A DNA stretch of 64,000 bases from Tomitella biformata AHU 1821 (GCF_000524475.1 NZ_BAVQ01000025.1:1-64000); one strand, 5' to 3'; shown: positions 47,552 to 57,810, counted from the first letter of the stretch. Notes: generated by a model not told the origin, from the sequence alone. Numbers and translations are program-made.

Positions 47552-48984
47552 CGAAGCTGCGCCTCCGCCTCCGCCAGTGCGGCGAACTCCTCCTCGGGCG
47601 CGCCGGCAACCAGTCTCTTCCGAGAGTAGAGGCCGAAGTACGCGAGCAACAGGGCGTAGATGCCCAGGGCGATCCCCGCCGCCAGCACATCGGCGAGGAA
47701 CGTCGCGACGATGGCCACGCAGGCCAGCGTCAGCGCAATCCCCGAGGTGACCGCCCCGCCAGGGGTGCGGTAGGGCCGCTCCATGTCGGGGGCCTTCCGG
47801 CGCAGCACGATGTGCGAAAGCATCATCAGCGCGTAGGAGACGACGGCGCCGAACACGGCCGCGTTCAGCAGCCTGTCGCCGGCCTCGGTCATCGACAGCC
47901 CGAAGCCGATCACGCCAGGCACGATCAGCGCCAGTGCGGGCACCTTGCGACCGCTGGTCAGCGACAGCGTCTTCGGGAGATAGCCGGCGCGAGAGAGCGC
48001 GAACGTCTGCCGGGAGTAGGCGTAGACGATGGAGAAGAACGAGGCGATCAGCCCGAACAGCCCGGCGTAGTTGACGAACGTCCCCATCATGCCTGAGCCG
48101 GTGGCCTGGTCCAGCGCCTGCACCAGCGGGTTCGACGAGTCCTTGAGCAGGTTCGAGCCGGCGCCGCCGGGGCCCAGGAACAGCACCAGCATCGCGAAGG
48201 TGAACAAGATGCCGAGCGCGGTCAGGATTCCCCTGGGCACGCTGCGGGCGGGATCTTTGGCCTCCTCTGCGGCCAGCGGGACGCCCTCGAGTGCCAGGAA
48301 GAACCAGATGCCGAACGGGATGGCCGCCCAGATGCCCATCGCGCCGTGGGGCAGGAAGGCGGAGCCGCCCGGGTCGGCGGGGATGTCGGTGAGGTTGGCA
48401 AAGGAGAAGTGCGGGATCATCCCGACGAAGAACACGATCAGCGCGACCACTGCGACGGCGGTGACCACGAACATCACCTTGAGCGCCTCGCCCGCGCCGA
48501 AGAGGTGGATACCCACGAAGATGGCATAGCAGGCCAGGTACACCGGCCAGCCCGCGGTTATCCCGAACAAGTTCAGCGACTGCACGTACCCGCCGATGAA
48601 GGTGGCGATCGCGGCTGGCGCGATGGTGTATTCGATCAGCACCGCAGCCCCGGTGGCGAAGCCGCCCCAGGGCCCGAGGGCGCGCCGGGCGAAGGTGTAG
48701 CCCCCGCCCGCCGTGGGCAGCGCGGAGGAGAGTTCAGCCAGCGACAGACACATGCACAGGTACATGAACGCGACGACGATGACCGCAATCAGCAGCCCGC
48801 CCCAGCCCCCCTTGACCAAGCCGAACTGCCAGCCGGCGTAGTCACCGGAGATCACAAAGGAGACCCCCAGCCCGGCTAGCAGCACCCATCCGGCCGAGCC
48901 CGATTTGAGCGTGCGTTTAGCCAGATAGCTGGCATCATCGGAGGCCGGCGGCGCGGCCCCGGCGGATACGTTTGAAACGGCCAT
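47548..48984 (-). CDS. eat: Ethanolamine permease (APC family)
   Basis: The 478-residue transporter has about twelve membrane segments, the N-terminal GWVLLAGLGVSFVISGDYAG and a VPLAAEEAKDPARSVPRGIL motif of amino acid-polyamine-organocation carriers. The block with eutB and eutC identifies ethanolamine as the substrate. The ATG at 48984 is chosen because the protein then starts just before the first conserved region; earlier in-frame codons give an unlikely Pro-rich leader. The stop overlaps the eutB start (ATGA). Confidence 0.92.
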   Translation of the reverse strand: MAVSNVSAGAAPPASDDASYLAKRTLKSGSAGWVLLAGLGVSFVISGDYAGWQFGLVKGGWGGLLIAVIVVAFMYLCMCLSLAELSSALPTAGGGYTFARRALGPWGGFATGAAVLIEYTIAPAAIATFIGGYVQSLNLFGITAGWPVYLACYAIFVGIHLFGAGEALKVMFVVTAVAVVALIVFFVGMIPHFSFANLTDIPADPGGSAFLPHGAMGIWAAIPFGIWFFLALEGVPLAAEEAKDPARSVPRGILTALGILFTFAMLVLFLGPGGAGSNLLKDSSNPLVQALDQATGSGMMGTFVNYAGLFGLIASFFSIVYAYSRQTFALSRAGYLPKTLSLTSGRKVPALALIVPGVIGFGLSMTEAGDRLLNAAVFGAVVSYALMMLSHIVLRRKAPDMERPYRTPGGAVTSGIALTLACVAIVATFLADVLAAGIALGIYALLLAYFGLYSRKRLVAGAPEEEFAALAEAEAQLR

Positions 48985-49083
48985 GCGGTGTCCTCTATCT
49001 CGGTCGGCAGGCGGAGGAGAGCTCGCCACCCTCCCCCCACGATTCAGAGATGGCGGAATGGCAGCGGGGGTTATGGAAACGGC

Positions 49084-49114
49084 GCGGGGGACGGCGGGGG
49101 GCAGCGTCCCCCGC
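49084..49114 (-). terminator. Hairpin between the aldehyde dehydrogenase and permease genes
   Basis: A 10-bp GC-rich stem (49084-49093 with 49105-49114) with an 11-nt loop follows the aldehyde dehydrogenase stop by 14 nt on the minus strand. No U tract follows, so it may only partially terminate transcription into the permease gene. Confidence 0.5.
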
Positions 49115-49128
49115 ACCGAGTTTGGGGG

Positions 49129-50652
49129 TCAGAAGAAGCCCTGGGCGCCTTCCGCGTAGGAGACCAAGAGGTTCTTGGTCTGCTGGTAGTGGTCCAGCAT
49201 CATGCGGTGGTTCTCGCGGCCGAATCCGGACTGCTTATAGCCGCCGAACGCGGCGTGCGCCGGGTACTGGTGGTACGTGTTGGTCCACACGCGGCCGGCC
49301 TGGATGTCGCGGCCGGCGCGGTAGGCCGTCGTGCCGTTGCGGGACCAGACGCCGGCGCCCAGCCCGTAGAGGGTGTCGTTGGCGATGCGGATCGCGTCGT
49401 CGTAGTCGGTGAAGGACGTGACGGCGACGACGGGGCCGAAGATCTCCTCCTGGAACACGCGCATGTCGTTGTTGCCGGCGAAAATGGTCGGCTGAACGTA
49501 GTAGCCGCCCGAGAGGTCGCCGCCCAGATCCGCGCGCTCACCGCCGGTGATGACCTTCGCGCCCTCGGCCTTGCCGATCTCGATGTACGAGAGGATCTTC
49601 TCGAACTGGTCATTGCTGGCCTGCGCGCCGATCATGGTCTCCGTGTCGAGGGGGTTGCCCTGTCGGACGGCCTTGGTGCGGATCGCGGCGAGCGAGAGGA
49701 AGTCGTCGTAGATCGAGCTCTGGATCAGCGCGCGCGACGGGCAGGTGCACACCTCGCCCTGGTTGAGCGCGAACATCGTGAAGCCCTCGAGCGCTTTGTC
49801 CTGGTAGGCGTCGTCGGCCTGCATCACGTCGTCGAAGAACACGTTGGGGCTCTTGCCGCCGAGCTCGAGGGTGACTGGGATCAGGTTCTGGCTGGCGTAC
49901 TGCATGATCAGCCGACCGGTGGTGGTCTCACCGGTGAAGGAGACCTTCGCGATGCGGTTGCTCGACGCGAGCGGCTTGCCGCACTCGACGCCGAAGCCGT
50001 TGACGATGTTGATGACGCCGGCGGGCAGCAGGTCCCCGATCAGGCTCATCAGGTAGAGGAGCGACGCCGGCGTCTGCTCTGCGGGCTTCATCACGATGGC
50101 GTTGCCGGCGGCCAGCGCGGGGGCCAGCTTCCAGGTGGCCATGAGAATCGGGAAGTTCCACGGGATGATCTGCGCGACGACGCCGAGGGGCTCGTGGAAG
50201 TGGTACGCGACCGTGTCCTCGTTGAGCTGCGAGAGCGAGCCCTCCTGGGCGCGGATGGCGCCGGCGAAGTAGCGGAAGTGGTCGATCGCGAGGGGAATGT
50301 CGGCGGCGAGGGTCTCGCGGACCGGCTTGCCGTTGTCCCAGGACTCGGCGACGGCGATCTTCTCGAGATTCTGCTCCATGCGGTCGGCGATCTTGTTCAA
50401 GATCAGCGCGCGCTCGGCGGGCGAGCTCTTGCCCCAGGCGGGGGCGGCGGCGTGGGCTGCGTCGAGGGCGAGCTCGACATCCTCGGCGGTGGACCGCGCC
50501 ACATCGCAGAACGCCTGGCCGTTCACCGGCGTGGTGTTCTCGAAGTACTGGCCCTTGACGGGGGCGACCCACTGGCCGCCGATCCAGTTGTCGTAGCGGG
50601 ACTCGAAGGACATCACTGAGCCGGGGGCACCCGGGCGTTCGTAAACAGTCAT
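49129..50652 (-). CDS. exaC: Aldehyde dehydrogenase, ExaC/acetaldehyde type
   Basis: The 507-residue NAD(P)-dependent enzyme has [33 protein letters not shown], the catalytic [14 protein letters not shown] Glu region and the nucleophile in [14 protein letters not shown]. It resembles acetaldehyde dehydrogenases that yield acetate and are usually partnered with DUF779 proteins. Here it should oxidise acetaldehyde from EutBC or from ethanol. AGGAG precedes the ATG. The GAF regulator gene ends 59 nt upstream on the same strand. Confidence 0.93.
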   Translation of the reverse strand: MTVYERPGAPGSVMSFESRYDNWIGGQWVAPVKGQYFENTTPVNGQAFCDVARSTAEDVELALDAAHAAAPAWGKSSPAERALILNKIADRMEQNLEKIAVAESWDNGKPVRETLAADIPLAIDHFRYFAGAIRAQEGSLSQLNEDTVAYHFHEPLGVVAQIIPWNFPILMATWKLAPALAAGNAIVMKPAEQTPASLLYLMSLIGDLLPAGVINIVNGFGVECGKPLASSNRIAKVSFTGETTTGRLIMQYASQNLIPVTLELGGKSPNVFFDDVMQADDAYQDKALEGFTMFALNQGEVCTCPSRALIQSSIYDDFLSLAAIRTKAVRQGNPLDTETMIGAQASNDQFEKILSYIEIGKAEGAKVITGGERADLGGDLSGGYYVQPTIFAGNNDMRVFQEEIFGPVVAVTSFTDYDDAIRIANDTLYGLGAGVWSRNGTTAYRAGRDIQAGRVWTNTYHQYPAHAAFGGYKQSGFGRENHRMMLDHYQQTKNLLVSYAEGAQGFF

Positions 50653-50711
50653 TCCGCACTCCTAGCGTCTGTGTCACTCGCCGGATCCTCGCCAGCTTGT
50701 GATTCAGAACA

Positions 50712-52043
50712 CTAGGAGCGGCTACGTTGCAACGAGGTTGCAGAGATGCCAAATCGCCGGTTCAACAGATCCAAATGGGCCCTGGCCTGCACATGCGCAG
50801 GTGATCCGGTGGGCATCAGCGCGGCGAGCGCCTGCCAGATGATGGGGTCGTCGCGGCCTGAGACCGTACCGGCCCACGCCTGTAGGAGCCGCGCGTCCCG
50901 GCTGCGCAGCACCGCGCCCCGCATCTCCGCGTCGAGCCGCTCGCGGATCTCCACCACGCCCGGCGCGAGCGAGTCCGCCAGCACCGGCCCCGGGTGGCCC
51001 TGCAGCGCCCCGACCACGTCTCCCCTTGCCAACGACTCCCGTACAACGTCGAGGTCCGTGCGCAGCGGCGCCTGCAACCGGTACGGCCGCGAGCCCACCG
51101 AGCCCGGCCCCAGCACCCGGCGCAGCCGCGACAACTCCGCACGCACAGTGACCGAGTCCAGGAAGCGCTCGTCGAGCAGCACCGCCAGTTGCTCCGCGCC
51201 CATCCCCTCCGAATGCTCCGCCAGCAGCAGCAGGATCTCCGCGTGCCGCGGAGATAGTTGAATTTCCGCGCCATTGCGGGTCAGCGTGGGCCGGGCGCGG
51301 CCCAGCACCGACAACAACGGCACCTGAGCCGGGGACTCCAACCCGCCGTCCTGCATCCTCCAGCGCAGCTCCAATTCCGCCGCCGCGACCGTCGCGCGCA
51401 CCAGCGTCAGCACCTCCGGGGCTGCGACGCGGGAGCCGCCGGTGATATCGATCGAGCCCAGGATCGCGCCGGTGACCGGATGGTGGACCGGCGCGGCGGC
51501 GCAGCTCCACCGGTGGACCTGCCGGCTGAAGTGCTCGGCGCCAAAGATCTGCACGCAGTGGTCCACCGCCAGCGCGGTGCCGGGCGCATTGGTCCCCACC
51601 GCCGCCTCGCTCCAGTCCGCGCCCTCCACGAACGCGATCGTGCCCGCGTGGTCGCGCATTTGAGTATCGCCCTCCACCCACAGCAGCCGACCGCTCGCAT
51701 CGCTGATGGCCACCAGCAGGCTCGAGTCCTCCGCGTCTTCGACCAGCAGCTTCCGCACCACCGGGAGCACCGTCGACATCGGGTGCGCGACGCGATACTC
51801 GGCCAGATCGGAGTTGTCCGACGCGAGCCGCCCGCCCGACTCCGGGTTGACCCCGCTGAGCTGGCTGCGCTCCCACGATTGGCGGATCACCGGGCGGACG
51901 TCGTCGCTGTAGTCGACCCCGTGACCGCCCGCCACAAACTGTCGGTGCGCGCGGCCCATCTGTGCCGCGAGCTCAACCTCGTCCTGCCCTGGCCGCAGCG
52001 CCATCCAAGGGCCGGACCGCCCTGCAGGCTCCCGCACTGACAT
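50712..52043 (-). CDS. GAF-domain transcriptional regulator (AcoR-like N-terminus, winged-helix C-terminus)
   Basis: The 443-residue protein has an N-terminal region with VRPVIRQSWERSQLSGVNPE and a GAF domain (WSEAAVGTNAPGTALAVDHC, WSCAAAPVHHPVTGAILGSI) as in acetoin regulator AcoR. It lacks the AAA+ sigma-54 domain. The C-terminal part has IQLSPRHAEILLLLAEHSEG and VTVRAELSRLRRVLGPG, like a winged helix. It likely senses acetaldehyde or ethanolamine-derived signals and controls the adjacent dehydrogenase. ATG at 52043 has AAGGGA upstream; a GTG seven codons earlier lacks one. Confidence 0.82.
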   Translation of the reverse strand: MSVREPAGRSGPWMALRPGQDEVELAAQMGRAHRQFVAGGHGVDYSDDVRPVIRQSWERSQLSGVNPESGGRLASDNSDLAEYRVAHPMSTVLPVVRKLLVEDAEDSSLLVAISDASGRLLWVEGDTQMRDHAGTIAFVEGADWSEAAVGTNAPGTALAVDHCVQIFGAEHFSRQVHRWSCAAAPVHHPVTGAILGSIDITGGSRVAAPEVLTLVRATVAAAELELRWRMQDGGLESPAQVPLLSVLGRARPTLTRNGAEIQLSPRHAEILLLLAEHSEGMGAEQLAVLLDERFLDSVTVRAELSRLRRVLGPGSVGSRPYRLQAPLRTDLDVVRESLARGDVVGALQGHPGPVLADSLAPGVVEIRERLDAEMRGAVLRSRDARLLQAWAGTVSGRDDPIIWQALAALMPTGSPAHVQARAHLDLLNRRFGISATSLQRSRS

Positions 52044-52099
52044 CCACGATCCCTTCCGCTCCACTCAACTGTAACTGAGGTCACAAAGGTCGCACAGCA

Positions 52100-53449
52100 C
52101 TAACCCACCCTCGGCAGCAGTGCCTGGAGGCTACGCGCACGCATTGCCCCCCACCACAGCCCTGCCCCGTAACCGACATCGTCGAGCCGCTTGAACAGCA
52201 CATAACGCATGGGGTCGAGGTTGCCCGGACCGTCATGCGTCGCCCAATCCGCAAGCCCCTCCGAGAGGGCGACTAGCGCGATCACCCGCCGGGCCCTCCT
52301 AGAACACAGCCCCACGAGGACCGCGAGGGGCCAATAGTGCCGACAGATGCCCGACGCCAACTGCCACAGCGCCCCGCCCAATCCCATGGCGAGCAACCGT
52401 GCGGCGGCCCGGCCCGGATGCGCGAGTCCGCCCAGGGTCCGGCGGAGCTTGAACCCCGCGAATCCCGTCGCCGCCACCGCCGACACCGCGCCGGTCTTGG
52501 TCCCGCTGAGCAGCGCCACTCCCGCCGCCGCCGACCACGGCGCGAGCACCAGCGGCGCGACATCGCCAGCGTGCCGTGCGGCGAGCGGGGCTGCGCCCAC
52601 ACCGTAGAACGCCTTGCGCCCGAGCCATGTCCGGAGCGTGGTCCGATGCTCGTGGGCCACCTGCGCAGCGGGCTCATAGCGCAACCGCCAGCCCGCCTCA
52701 TGCAGACGCCAGCACAGGTCCACGTCCTCCGCCACGTGCATCGACTCGTCGAAGCCATCCTCGAGGGCTGCCCGACGCACCATCATCGCAGCACTCGGCA
52801 CATATGCCACCGGCGAACGCGGCACCACCGGCCCGGGCTTCGCGCCGAGGTCCAGGGAGGAGCGAATCTGCTCATATCGGCCGAGCGCGCCGGCTGGATC
52901 GCCGAGGCTGATGATCCGCGGCGCCACCAGGGCCAGCGTCGGGTCCGCGAAGTGCGCGGAGAGGATCGCCAGCCAGCCCGCGACCGGCACCGCGTCGGAA
53001 TCGATGAACACCACGAACTCGGTGGTGGCCGCGGCCAATCCAGTATTGCGTGCGGCGGCAGGTCCCCTGCACTGCGCGTGCCGGATCACGTGCGGGGCCT
53101 GGATCGGGATCGCTGAGCCGTCGTCGACCACAATCACGTGCTGTGCCAGCGACTTGAGCAGCCTGTCGATGCCGGGCTGGTTGTCCTTGACCGGCACGAT
53201 CACCGTCACCTCCGCCACCGGGCGTGGACCGAGGTCCGGGTGCGCGATGCCGAGGTCGAGGAACCTGCGGGCCAGCGCGGCCGTGGCGGGGCTGGTGACC
53301 GTCAACTCGCCGTCCGCGATCAGTTCCGCCGCTTGGGGTTTGAGCCGCAGCAGCGTGGTCGGCGAGCCGCCGAGCAGCGCCGCGCCGCCGTCGAGCCGGC
53401 GTACCGCGGGGTCGATCCGCACCCGGAACCCCGCGGGGAGCTCGGTCAT
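52100..53449 (-). CDS. mftF: Mycofactocin glycosyltransferase
   Basis: The 449-residue GT2 enzyme has VIVPVKDNQPGIDRLLKSLA, VIVVDDGSA, the DxD-type FIDSDAVPV and MHVAEDVDLCWRLHEAGW. Two or more hydrophobic segments lie in the C-terminal 150 residues, suggesting membrane association. MftF adds a beta-1,4-glucan chain to the (pre)mycofactocin core. The first 60 residues resemble a PqqD/MftB-like segment. Its ATG overlaps the mftE stop (ATGA). Confidence 0.92.
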   Translation of the reverse strand: MTELPAGFRVRIDPAVRRLDGGAALLGGSPTTLLRLKPQAAELIADGELTVTSPATAALARRFLDLGIAHPDLGPRPVAEVTVIVPVKDNQPGIDRLLKSLAQHVIVVDDGSAIPIQAPHVIRHAQCRGPAAARNTGLAAATTEFVVFIDSDAVPVAGWLAILSAHFADPTLALVAPRIISLGDPAGALGRYEQIRSSLDLGAKPGPVVPRSPVAYVPSAAMMVRRAALEDGFDESMHVAEDVDLCWRLHEAGWRLRYEPAAQVAHEHRTTLRTWLGRKAFYGVGAAPLAARHAGDVAPLVLAPWSAAAGVALLSGTKTGAVSAVAATGFAGFKLRRTLGGLAHPGRAAARLLAMGLGGALWQLASGICRHYWPLAVLVGLCSRRARRVIALVALSEGLADWATHDGPGNLDPMRYVLFKRLDDVGYGAGLWWGAMRARSLQALLPRVG

Positions 53450-54120
53450 GCCAATCTCCCATGCTTGTCCGGGGTCCACGCTGCGACCGCGTCGGACACC
53501 GACAGGCGCAGCCGCGCTAGGAGCTCCGCGCCCTCCGCCGCGCTGGCGCCCGCCGGATCGCCCAGCACACCGTTGGGGCTCACCGCCGCGACCCCGCCCG
53601 CGCGCATCCGCTCCCACAACTGCGGCAGCGGCTCGGTGTTGCCGGCCGCCGCCCGCTCGAGCCGGACCACGTGCGGGGCCAGGTGCAACAGCAGCGAGGT
53701 CTCGGTGCGCCCAGCGTGCGCGTCCCCGCCCGGGATGATCGGCGTCCACCAGGCCGCGTCGCGCCCCTCATAGCGCAGCCGTTGGACCGCTTTCGCGAGA
53801 GTGGGCACGTTGCCGCCGTGCCCGTTCACGAAGAGCAGTCGCGGCGCCCACTCGCAGGCCGAGCGGCCGAACTCTAGGAGCACCGAGTACAGGGTCTCGG
53901 CGCCGATGGACACCGTCCCCGCGAATCCCTGGTGCTCGCCGCTCGCCCCATATGACAGCGCCGGGGCGAGCAACACGTTGGGCAGGGCCTCCGCGATCGC
54001 GGTGGCGATGCGCGTATCTGTGTCCAGCGGCAGGTGCGGGCCATGCTGCTCGACGGCGCCGACAGGCACCACCAGCAACGCGTCGACCACCTCATTCGAG
54101 GTCGAATCTTCTAGTCTCAC
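53446..54120 (-). CDS. mftE: Mycofactocin precursor peptide peptidase (creatininase family)
   Basis: The 224-residue metallopeptidase has the metal ligands Glu24, His26 and the Asp of PLDTD (GAVEQHGPHLPLDTDTR), the FVNGHGGNVP motif and HAGRTETS. MftE hydrolyses the MftC-modified MftA peptide to release the Val-Tyr-derived core AHDP. The length is typical. The GTG at 54120 overlaps the stop of the upstream flavoprotein gene (GTGA), and long open frames upstream are not part of this gene. Confidence 0.93.
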   Translation of the reverse strand: MRLEDSTSNEVVDALLVVPVGAVEQHGPHLPLDTDTRIATAIAEALPNVLLAPALSYGASGEHQGFAGTVSIGAETLYSVLLEFGRSACEWAPRLLFVNGHGGNVPTLAKAVQRLRYEGRDAAWWTPIIPGGDAHAGRTETSLLLHLAPHVVRLERAAAGNTEPLPQLWERMRAGGVAAVSPNGVLGDPAGASAAEGAELLARLRLSVSDAVAAWTPDKHGRLA

Positions 54121-56039
54121 AGCGCTTCCCCCACCCTCTGCCCCTCGATGATCGCAGCGTGGGCCCGCCGCGGCGCGAGGGCATCGCCGATGCGGTGGAG
54201 CTCCCGGCCTGAGCCTTTGAGCTCCCGCCACAGCGCGTCCTCCGGCGCCTGCTGCCCAGCGCCGACAATCCAATCCCAGTGCTCCACGGCCACCTCGCCA
54301 ATCGAATGGTGCAGCATCGCCACGCCCTCGTCGTCGGAGCCAATCACGACACGGTCCGTGAGTTGCGTGATCCCGAGCCCGTGCGCGCGCATGAGCCATC
54401 CTTCCCGGTCGAGGGTGACGCCAAGATCCTGGCCCACCACCATGCCATCGGTGCAGATGGTGACGTCGCAGCCGCGTTCCGCGAGCAGTTCTGCCACCGA
54501 GGTGCCCGGGTGGAAACCGAGGCCGTCGATCACCAGCACCTTGCCCGTGGGGCGCACTCGGTCCCCCAGCACATCCCGGACGTCGCAGTACCCCTGCCCC
54601 GCCCAGGCTGGCCTGATCGGTCTCGCGCCGGTGGCAATCACGACGACATCCGCCGCCAGGTCCGCCGCCGTCGCAGTGGCCTCTAGCTGGAGCTGGACGC
54701 TGGCCGCCCTGCATCGAGCTGCCAAATCCCTTGTGAGCAATGTCAAATCCGTACGGTACGGGGCCCTGGCCGCCTCGGCGATCTGCCCGCCCAGCGCACC
54801 CGAGCGCTCCATCAGCGTGACGCGGTGCCCACGCTCCGCCGCGACTGCCGCCGCCTGCATCCCGGCCGGCCCGCCGCCGACGACGATCACGGACTTCCCT
54901 CTCAGGGCTGGCGTCGGCAGCGCCGTCGCCTCGTGTCCCGTCCGGGGATTGACCACACAGCCGATCGCGCGGTTGAAGCCCACCCGGCCGATGCACTCTT
55001 GGTTGCAGGCCAGGCAGGTCTGCCTGATCTTGTTGCCGTCCATGGCCTTTTGCGCGAAGTCCGGGTCCGCGATCTGGCCGCGCACCACTCCCACCAGGTC
55101 GCATTGGCCGGTGGCGAGGGCCTTTTCCGCCGCAGCCGGATCGGTGAACCGCCCCACGCCGATGACCGGCACCTGCAGCACCTCTTTGAAAGCGGTCGGA
55201 ATATGCATGGCGTAGCCACGGGGTGTCGCCATCGAGGCCTCGATCAGATGCAGTGTGCTCGTCGCCAATCCGATAGAGGTGTTGACGTAGTCGACGTGGC
55301 GCTCCACCATTTGTGCGACCTCTAGGGCCTCCCCCATCTCGATGCCTCCGGCGACCCGCTCTTCCCCAGCCAGCCGCACGCCCAGTATCAGGTCTGGCCC
55401 CAGCGCCGCGCGGATCGCGGCCAACGTCTCGATGAGGAATCGCGCACGGTTCTCGAGCAAGCCGCCGTACTCGTCCGTGCGCAGATTCGTGCCGGGCGCG
55501 AGGAAGCCGCGGATCAGCGAGGCCTGCGAAGCCTGCAGTTCGACGCCGTCGAATCCGCCCTGGCGGCAATGCTCGGCGACCTTGGCGTAGCCAGCGATGA
55601 GCTGGTCGATCTCGGCCTGTGTCAGCGCCTTCGGGACCTCGCGGAACATCGGGTCCGGCACCGCGCTCGGCGCCCACAGGGGACGGCCGGTGTGCATCGA
55701 GCTGCCCTGCGCGCCATTGTGGTTGAGCTGCGCGAGGATGACCGCGCCGTGCTTGTGCGCCGCGGCGGTGATGGTTCTATATCCGTCGACAACCTCTGGC
55801 CGATAGCCCTCGATGAGCTTCTCGTAAGGGCGGTCCGAGGGATGCACCGTGTGCTCCTCGGTGATGATCAGCCCCGCCCCGCCCCTGGCCCGCGCCTCGT
55901 AATAGGCCGCGTGCTGCGCCGTGGGCAATCCGTTGACGGCGAAATTCGTCAGGTGCGCGGAGAACACCACTCTATTGCGAATCGTTCTGCTGCCCAATTC
56001 AACCGTTGAGAGCAAGCGTGAATAGCCACGTTCAATCAT
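54117..56039 (-). CDS. Mycofactocin-system FadH/OYE-family oxidoreductase 1
   Basis: The 640-residue flavoenzyme combines an old-yellow-enzyme TIM barrel (residues 1 to about 350: RNRVVFSAHLTNFA, GGFDGVELQASQASLIRGFL), a four-Cys [4Fe-4S] motif (CLACNQECIG) and an NAD/FAD domain (SVIVVGGGPAGMQAAAVAAE). This is the 2,4-dienoyl-CoA reductase-like architecture. Two such genes commonly travel with mycofactocin genes but their reaction is unknown. It is coupled to mftE by a GTGA overlap. Upstream it is cut off from the rest of the mft operon by the HNH gene, so it needs its own promoter in the 88-nt gap. Confidence 0.9.
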   Translation of the reverse strand: MIERGYSRLLSTVELGSRTIRNRVVFSAHLTNFAVNGLPTAQHAAYYEARARGGAGLIITEEHTVHPSDRPYEKLIEGYRPEVVDGYRTITAAAHKHGAVILAQLNHNGAQGSSMHTGRPLWAPSAVPDPMFREVPKALTQAEIDQLIAGYAKVAEHCRQGGFDGVELQASQASLIRGFLAPGTNLRTDEYGGLLENRARFLIETLAAIRAALGPDLILGVRLAGEERVAGGIEMGEALEVAQMVERHVDYVNTSIGLATSTLHLIEASMATPRGYAMHIPTAFKEVLQVPVIGVGRFTDPAAAEKALATGQCDLVGVVRGQIADPDFAQKAMDGNKIRQTCLACNQECIGRVGFNRAIGCVVNPRTGHEATALPTPALRGKSVIVVGGGPAGMQAAAVAAERGHRVTLMERSGALGGQIAEAARAPYRTDLTLLTRDLAARCRAASVQLQLEATATAADLAADVVVIATGARPIRPAWAGQGYCDVRDVLGDRVRPTGKVLVIDGLGFHPGTSVAELLAERGCDVTICTDGMVVGQDLGVTLDREGWLMRAHGLGITQLTDRVVIGSDDEGVAMLHHSIGEVAVEHWDWIVGAGQQAPEDALWRELKGSGRELHRIGDALAPRRAHAAIIEGQRVGEAL

Positions 56040-56084
56040 TTCTCACAACTCTCATATTTTGCCAAAAAGAATTGCTGAGATACC

Positions 56085-56113
56085 TTGACTGTATTCGCAT
56101 ATTCCGATAAAAT
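56085..56113 (+). promoter_or_regulatory. Consensus sigma-70-type promoter for the DUF222-HNH gene
   Basis: TTGACT (56085-56090) and TAAAAT (56108-56113) are separated by exactly 17 bp in an unusually AT-rich stretch of this high-GC window. The predicted start of transcription falls just before the ATG at 56128, giving little or no leader. Confidence 0.8.
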
Positions 56114-56127
56114 AGACTGTACATTCG

Positions 56128-57810
56128 ATGGGATCGGGGGTGACGATGAGGCCAAAGAAGCGTGCCCTCCAAGCCTTTGAACTGACTTCTATATCCGATA
56201 GCTCCCGGCTTCAGCTGCCCGAAGTCCCGTCCGGCGCAGCCGCCGCCGACATTCTTTCCGCCATTGCTGAATGCGACCGTAATGAATCGTTCATCGCATA
56301 CACAAGATATGCCCATGTGGCCCTGCTCCATGCTGATGTGAGCACCGTTCCACCGGATGCGGATAAGCGGCTTCTGGATGATTTCGCGATGACGACCGTG
56401 GAGCTCTCCGCGGTGCGACGCGCCACCAAGTCCGCGGCCACCGCGACTTTGGCAGAGGCCCTCGCGATGGAGTCCCGCATCCCGCTGATCGGGGAATGCC
56501 TGCGCGATGGCCACATCAGCCCCCGCCAGTTCCAGCGCCTCGTCACGTTCACCGATCTCATCGACCGCGAGGACTACGCGAGTCAGGTCGACGCCGCTAT
56601 CGCGGCGGAGTTGCGCCTCGACGGCACCTGGTCCGATCCCCGGCTGCGCGACCTCGTCTACCGGGTCATCTCCCGGCATGATCCCGATGCGGTCCGCCGG
56701 CGCCACGAGGCCGCGAAGAGGGACCGCGGCTGCCATGCGTACCCGCTGGCGGACGGCATGGCCGAGCTCCGCATCACCGCCACTCCGGAGGACGTCGACT
56801 TGGCGATGGCCGCCGTCCGGGCCCTCGCCTTGACGGTTTGCGAGCATGATGGCCGCAGCGCCTGGGCTCGGCAATCTGATGCCGCGGTCAGCCGCCTGCA
56901 GGGTGTCCCCTTCGCATGCCAATGCGACCGGCCCGACTGCACCTCCGCTGCCAACGGTCTCGAACTCAGCGAGCAGCACGCGCGCATTGTGGTCCACGTG
57001 GTCTGCGGGTGCGAGACATTGGACGATGAGGGGCATCAGCGGGAGTCCGGACCTCAGCCCGGGCCCAGCGAACCCACGCCCGAAGACCCAGCGCCCGAAG
57101 ATCCAGCGCCGACGGATGAGCCCAGTGGCGCGGACACTCCCGGCTTTTTGAATGGCCACGGCCTGATCTCCGCCGGGCATGTGCGCGATATCGCCGCCCG
57201 GCCTGATGCCGTCGTCCGATTCCTCAACAAGCCTGGCGAAGCGCTCGCGACCCACCTTCCTAGCGATCCGTACCGATTCTCCCGCGCGTTGGACACCTTC
57301 ATCCGGGCCAGGGACGGCTACTGCGTCTTTCCCGGCTGCAATTGCCCCGCATGGGCAGGAGATCTCGACCATGTCGGCGAGTTCGACCATCGAAATCCCG
57401 CCCGGGGTGGCCAAACCAGCTCCCACAATGGCAACGCCAAATGTCGCTTCCACCACCTCGTGAAGACCTTTACCGACTGGCTGGACGACCAATACCTCGG
57501 CCCAGACGGTCGCACCCGTATCGAGTTCCGATCGCCGCGGGGACTGATCGTCGAGGGGCGTGGCCACACCAACGAGGTCCTGTTCCCAGGATTGCGGGAC
57601 ATCGAATTCCACTCCCCGGCCCCGCCACAGACCGCGAGGCCCAGCCCCGAGGACCGTGCCCCGCCGCGGCGCCGGCGCACGCGCATCGCCGACAAGCTCG
57701 CCCGGCGGCGCCACGAACGAAAATTGAACAGGCTGGACCGACTGTCCGGCGCGCACAAGCGCGCCCACCCGGCCACGGGCATCAGTCTCCCGACGGACCC
57801 GGACTTCTGA
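56128..57810 (+). CDS. DUF222/HNH endonuclease domain protein (13E12 type)
   Basis: The 560-residue protein has an N-terminal DUF222 domain (ATATLAEALAMESRIPLIGE, ISPRQFQRLVTFTDLIDRED), a Pro/Glu-rich linker (about 310-335), and an HNH domain (RDGYCVFPGCNCP, DLDHVGEFDHR, NGNAKCRFHHL). A basic tail follows. It is a paralogue of the partial gene at 1-987. It sits on the strand opposite to the mft operon, between the two FadH/OYE genes. Its 5' quarter is richer in A+T than neighbouring genes. The exact start is uncertain (ATG 56128, GTG 56140 or ATG 56146). Nuclease activity is inferred; biological role unknown. Confidence 0.92.
   Translation: MGSGVTMRPKKRALQAFELTSISDSSRLQLPEVPSGAAAADILSAIAECDRNESFIAYTRYAHVALLHADVSTVPPDADKRLLDDFAMTTVELSAVRRATKSAATATLAEALAMESRIPLIGECLRDGHISPRQFQRLVTFTDLIDREDYASQVDAAIAAELRLDGTWSDPRLRDLVYRVISRHDPDAVRRRHEAAKRDRGCHAYPLADGMAELRITATPEDVDLAMAAVRALALTVCEHDGRSAWARQSDAAVSRLQGVPFACQCDRPDCTSAANGLELSEQHARIVVHVVCGCETLDDEGHQRESGPQPGPSEPTPEDPAPEDPAPTDEPSGADTPGFLNGHGLISAGHVRDIAARPDAVVRFLNKPGEALATHLPSDPYRFSRALDTFIRARDGYCVFPGCNCPAWAGDLDHVGEFDHRNPARGGQTSSHNGNAKCRFHHLVKTFTDWLDDQYLGPDGRTRIEFRSPRGLIVEGRGHTNEVLFPGLRDIEFHSPAPPQTARPSPEDRAPPRRRRTRIADKLARRRHERKLNRLDRLSGAHKRAHPATGISLPTDPDF

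Noticed and set aside
54121-55677. A long N-terminal extension of mftE
   Set aside because: The family length is about 225-250 residues and the GTG at 54120 has the coupling overlap; the extension lies inside the OYE gene and lacks family similarity.
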